Assembly: GCF_002272075.1 (NCBI RefSeq)
Contig: NZ_NPBJ01000013.1
Coordinates: 186,001-250,000, forward strand
Length of the DNA: 64,000 nt
Direction of reading: 5' to 3'
From: Terribacillus saccharophilus
GTDB lineage: Bacteria; Bacillota; Bacilli; Bacillales; Amphibacillaceae
The translations under genes and the position numbers were made by a program. The stretch's first letter is position 1, and every line of letters begins with the position of its first letter. Below are positions 62,245-64,000 of the stretch, one piece after another. The notes beneath the pieces were generated by a model. That model was not told where the DNA came from. It made no database searches and was given only the letters and a program-made list of their open reading frames with translations.

Positions 62245-63069
62245 CTATTTCTTATCTTTATAACGAGGTGTATTCGCACCAGGACGACGGCGGATAATAA
62301 CTATAATTATCGCAATGACGATAGCCACGATTGAGACGATTTGCGCTGCACGCAATCCCTCAGCTACTAGACTATCTGTCCGCATTCCCTCGATAAAGTA
62401 ACGTCCAAGACTATACCAAGCGAGGTAGAACAAGAACATTTCCCCGCGTTTTAGATTCACTCTGCGAAGAACGAGCAAAATAACGAACCCAAGAATATTC
62501 CACAACGATTCGTAAAGGAATGTTGGGTGATACAGAACGCCATCAATACACATCTGGTTATTGATGAAATCCGGAAGATACTGAATGTAGTTCTGATACG
62601 CTTCTGCTGAAACTGGTCCACCATGAGCTTCCTGGTTCATAAAGTTGCCCCAGCGTCCGATCGCTTGTCCAAGTATTAAACTCGGAGCCGTAATATCCGC
62701 CAGCTTCCAGAAAGGAATTTTCTTTACTCGGCAGAAAATAATTGCCGTGATGATGGAACCGATTAGGGCACCATGGATGGCGATGCCGCCTTCCCATATC
62801 GCAAACACTTTCCAAAACGGCCCATCCGCATAGCTTTCCCATTCAAACGCGACGTAATAAATACGTGCAGAAATGATGGCAGCTGGAATAGCAAACACAA
62901 GGAAATCGACGAAAGTATCTTTATGTAATCCGCGCTTTTTTGATTCGCGGATAGCCAGCCATAGTCCGAGCGCTGCACCGACTGCGATAATGACACCATA
63001 CCAATAGATCGACACCGAACCGAGCTGCAGAAATACCCGGTTAAGCGGTTGTACTTCACACATTTCCAT
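62245..63069 (-). CDS. lgt: Prolipoprotein diacylglyceryl transferase
   Basis: The 274-aa membrane protein contains the Lgt signature [18 protein letters not shown] and the C-terminal R-x-x-x-x EGMRTDS segment. It transfers diacylglycerol to the lipobox Cys of lipoproteins such as the DctP protein. Its start overlaps the end of hprK by 14 bp. Confidence 0.96.
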   Translation of the reverse strand: MEMCEVQPLNRVFLQLGSVSIYWYGVIIAVGAALGLWLAIRESKKRGLHKDTFVDFLVFAIPAAIISARIYYVAFEWESYADGPFWKVFAIWEGGIAIHGALIGSIITAIIFCRVKKIPFWKLADITAPSLILGQAIGRWGNFMNQEAHGGPVSAEAYQNYIQYLPDFINNQMCIDGVLYHPTFLYESLWNILGFVILLVLRRVNLKRGEMFLFYLAWYSLGRYFIEGMRTDSLVAEGLRAAQIVSIVAIVIAIIIVIIRRRPGANTPRYKDKK

Positions 63070-64000
63070 CCATCATGTCTCCCTCATCATCTTTTCCTGT
63101 CTCAATCATCTTGGTAAGACGCTGTGAAAATTCTTCTGCTGCATTCACGCCCATGCGTTTCAGACGGAAATTCATCGCAGCTACTTCGATGATGACTGCC
63201 AAGTTACGCCCTGGACGGACTGGTACTGTCATCTTCGGTACGTTTACATCCATGATTTTCATCGTGTCTTCATCAAGACCAACTCGATCATATTGTTTCG
63301 ATTGATCCCATGTCTCCAAGTTGATGACGATGGAAATTTTCTTGTGGCTGCGCACGGCACCTGCGCCAAACAGCGTCATCACATTGATGATACCTAAGCC
63401 GCGTATCTCTAATAAATGTTCGATTAAAGAAGGAGAATTTCCAATTAGAGTATCATAATCCTCTTGTCGGATTTCAACACTGTCATCCGCAACAAGACGG
63501 TGTCCGCGCTTCACGAGCTCTAATGCTGTTTCACTCTTACCAACACCACTTTGACCCGTAATCAGAATACCGATACCGTAAATATCCACCAACACACCAT
63601 GTACTGCGGTAAACGGAGCAAATTTTGCTTCTAAGAAATTCGTAATCCGACTGATAACTCGCGTCGTCTTATGCGGTGAACGTAATATCGGAACACCAGC
63701 AGCCTCTGCCGCTTCCTTCATCTCCGGCGGCACTTCCTGACCACGTGTAATGATCAGACCCGGCGTAACATCAGAGCATATTTTCTCGAAACGCTCTCGC
63801 TTCTGCTCGCTCGTGAGCTCTTCGAGAAAGGAAAGCTCCGTCTTCCCGAACAGCTGCAGCCGATCTTGCGGATAATATTTAAAATAACCAGTCAACTCTA
63901 TACCAGGACGGGAAATATCACTCATGAAAATCTCACGCTGTACGCCTGCATCCCCTGTCAGCAATTCCAGATTGAAACGATCCAATAAATCTTGAATGAC
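63056..64000 (-). CDS. hprK: HPr kinase/phosphorylase, 5' end off the window
   Basis: The frame continues to the window edge as [16 protein letters not shown], so the N-terminal codons lie beyond 64000. It has Walker [16 protein letters not shown], the catalytic His in [14 protein letters not shown], and the signature [20 protein letters not shown]. It phosphorylates HPr and Crh on Ser46 according to metabolic state. Confidence 0.97.
   Translation of the reverse strand, partial: VIQDLLDRFNLELLTGDAGVQREIFMSDISRPGIELTGYFKYYPQDRLQLFGKTELSFLEELTSEQKRERFEKICSDVTPGLIITRGQEVPPEMKEAAEAAGVPILRSPHKTTRVISRITNFLEAKFAPFTAVHGVLVDIYGIGILITGQSGVGKSETALELVKRGHRLVADDSVEIRQEDYDTLIGNSPSLIEHLLEIRGLGIINVMTLFGAGAVRSHKKISIVINLETWDQSKQYDRVGLDEDTMKIMDVNVPKMTVPVRPGRNLAVIIEVAAMNFRLKRMGVNAAEEFSQRLTKMIETGKDDEGDMMDGNV

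Overview
The window is a chromosomal segment from a low-to-moderate GC Firmicute of the family Bacillaceae. Host genes carry Bacillus-type Shine-Dalgarno sites. The right half follows the Bacillus subtilis order hprK-lgt-ppaX-yvoF, trxB, yvcI-rapZ-yvcK-whiA-crh and clpP. A halotolerant genus such as Terribacillus or Halobacillus is possible, but the genus is inference only.

Layout. (1) 1-6140: a minus-strand catabolic cluster with a partial citryl-CoA lyase, a TIM-barrel isomerase, a three-part TRAP transporter, a Gfo/Idh/MocA oxidoreductase and a GntR/FCD regulator. Three near-identical ATACTAGTAT palindromes lie in front of transcription units and are probably the regulator's operators. (2) 6269-10813: an eroded accessory island ending at a tRNA-Arg gene. 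It holds a frameshifted acetyltransferase, a tRNA-Arg core fragment, duplicated integrase arm-like repeats, two 177-bp copies of a non-coding repeat that each precede a secreted toxin- or bacteriocin-like gene, a candidate immunity gene, two broken ArpU-like regulators and the 3' end of a tyrosine integrase. (3) 10959-46271: an intact-looking prophage of about 35.3 kb, bounded by 56-bp direct repeats that include the 5' half of tRNA-Arg(CCG). Nearly all its genes are on the minus strand. From right to left it has an integrase, lysogeny control including an arbitrium pair (AimR plus a 52-aa AimP-like pro-peptide), an SOS-controlled YolD operon, a second integrase, short early genes, the packaging, head and tail genes, lysis genes and a FtsK-like/replication-relaxation pair. 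(4) 46361-64000: host core genes, namely manganese catalase, clpP, an RDD protein, sppA, crh-whiA-yvcK-rapZ-nudix, trxB, a TPR protein, glpD, glpK-glpF, glpP, yvoF, ppaX, lgt and a 5'-truncated hprK.

How the genes work together. The prophage is a siphovirus with an HK97-type morphogenesis module and a programmed -1 frameshift in the tail-chaperone gene. Its lysis-lysogeny choice is probably tied to a secreted peptide and to two XRE repressors, with a separate LexA-type operon. No helicase, primase, SSB or recombinase gene is evident, so replication must lean on the host or on unrecognised small proteins. On the host side, HprK and Crh form the catabolite-control axis. GlpP with a leader terminator controls glycerol use, and ClpP is under a CtsR-type operator.

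Most notable: the arbitrium system with an unusual DP-glycine-rich peptide; replacement of the tRNA-Arg promoter by prophage DNA that carries look-alike promoters; the repeat-toxin modules of the older island; a nested 89-nt palindrome; and a tail protein carrying a glycoside-hydrolase-like barrel.
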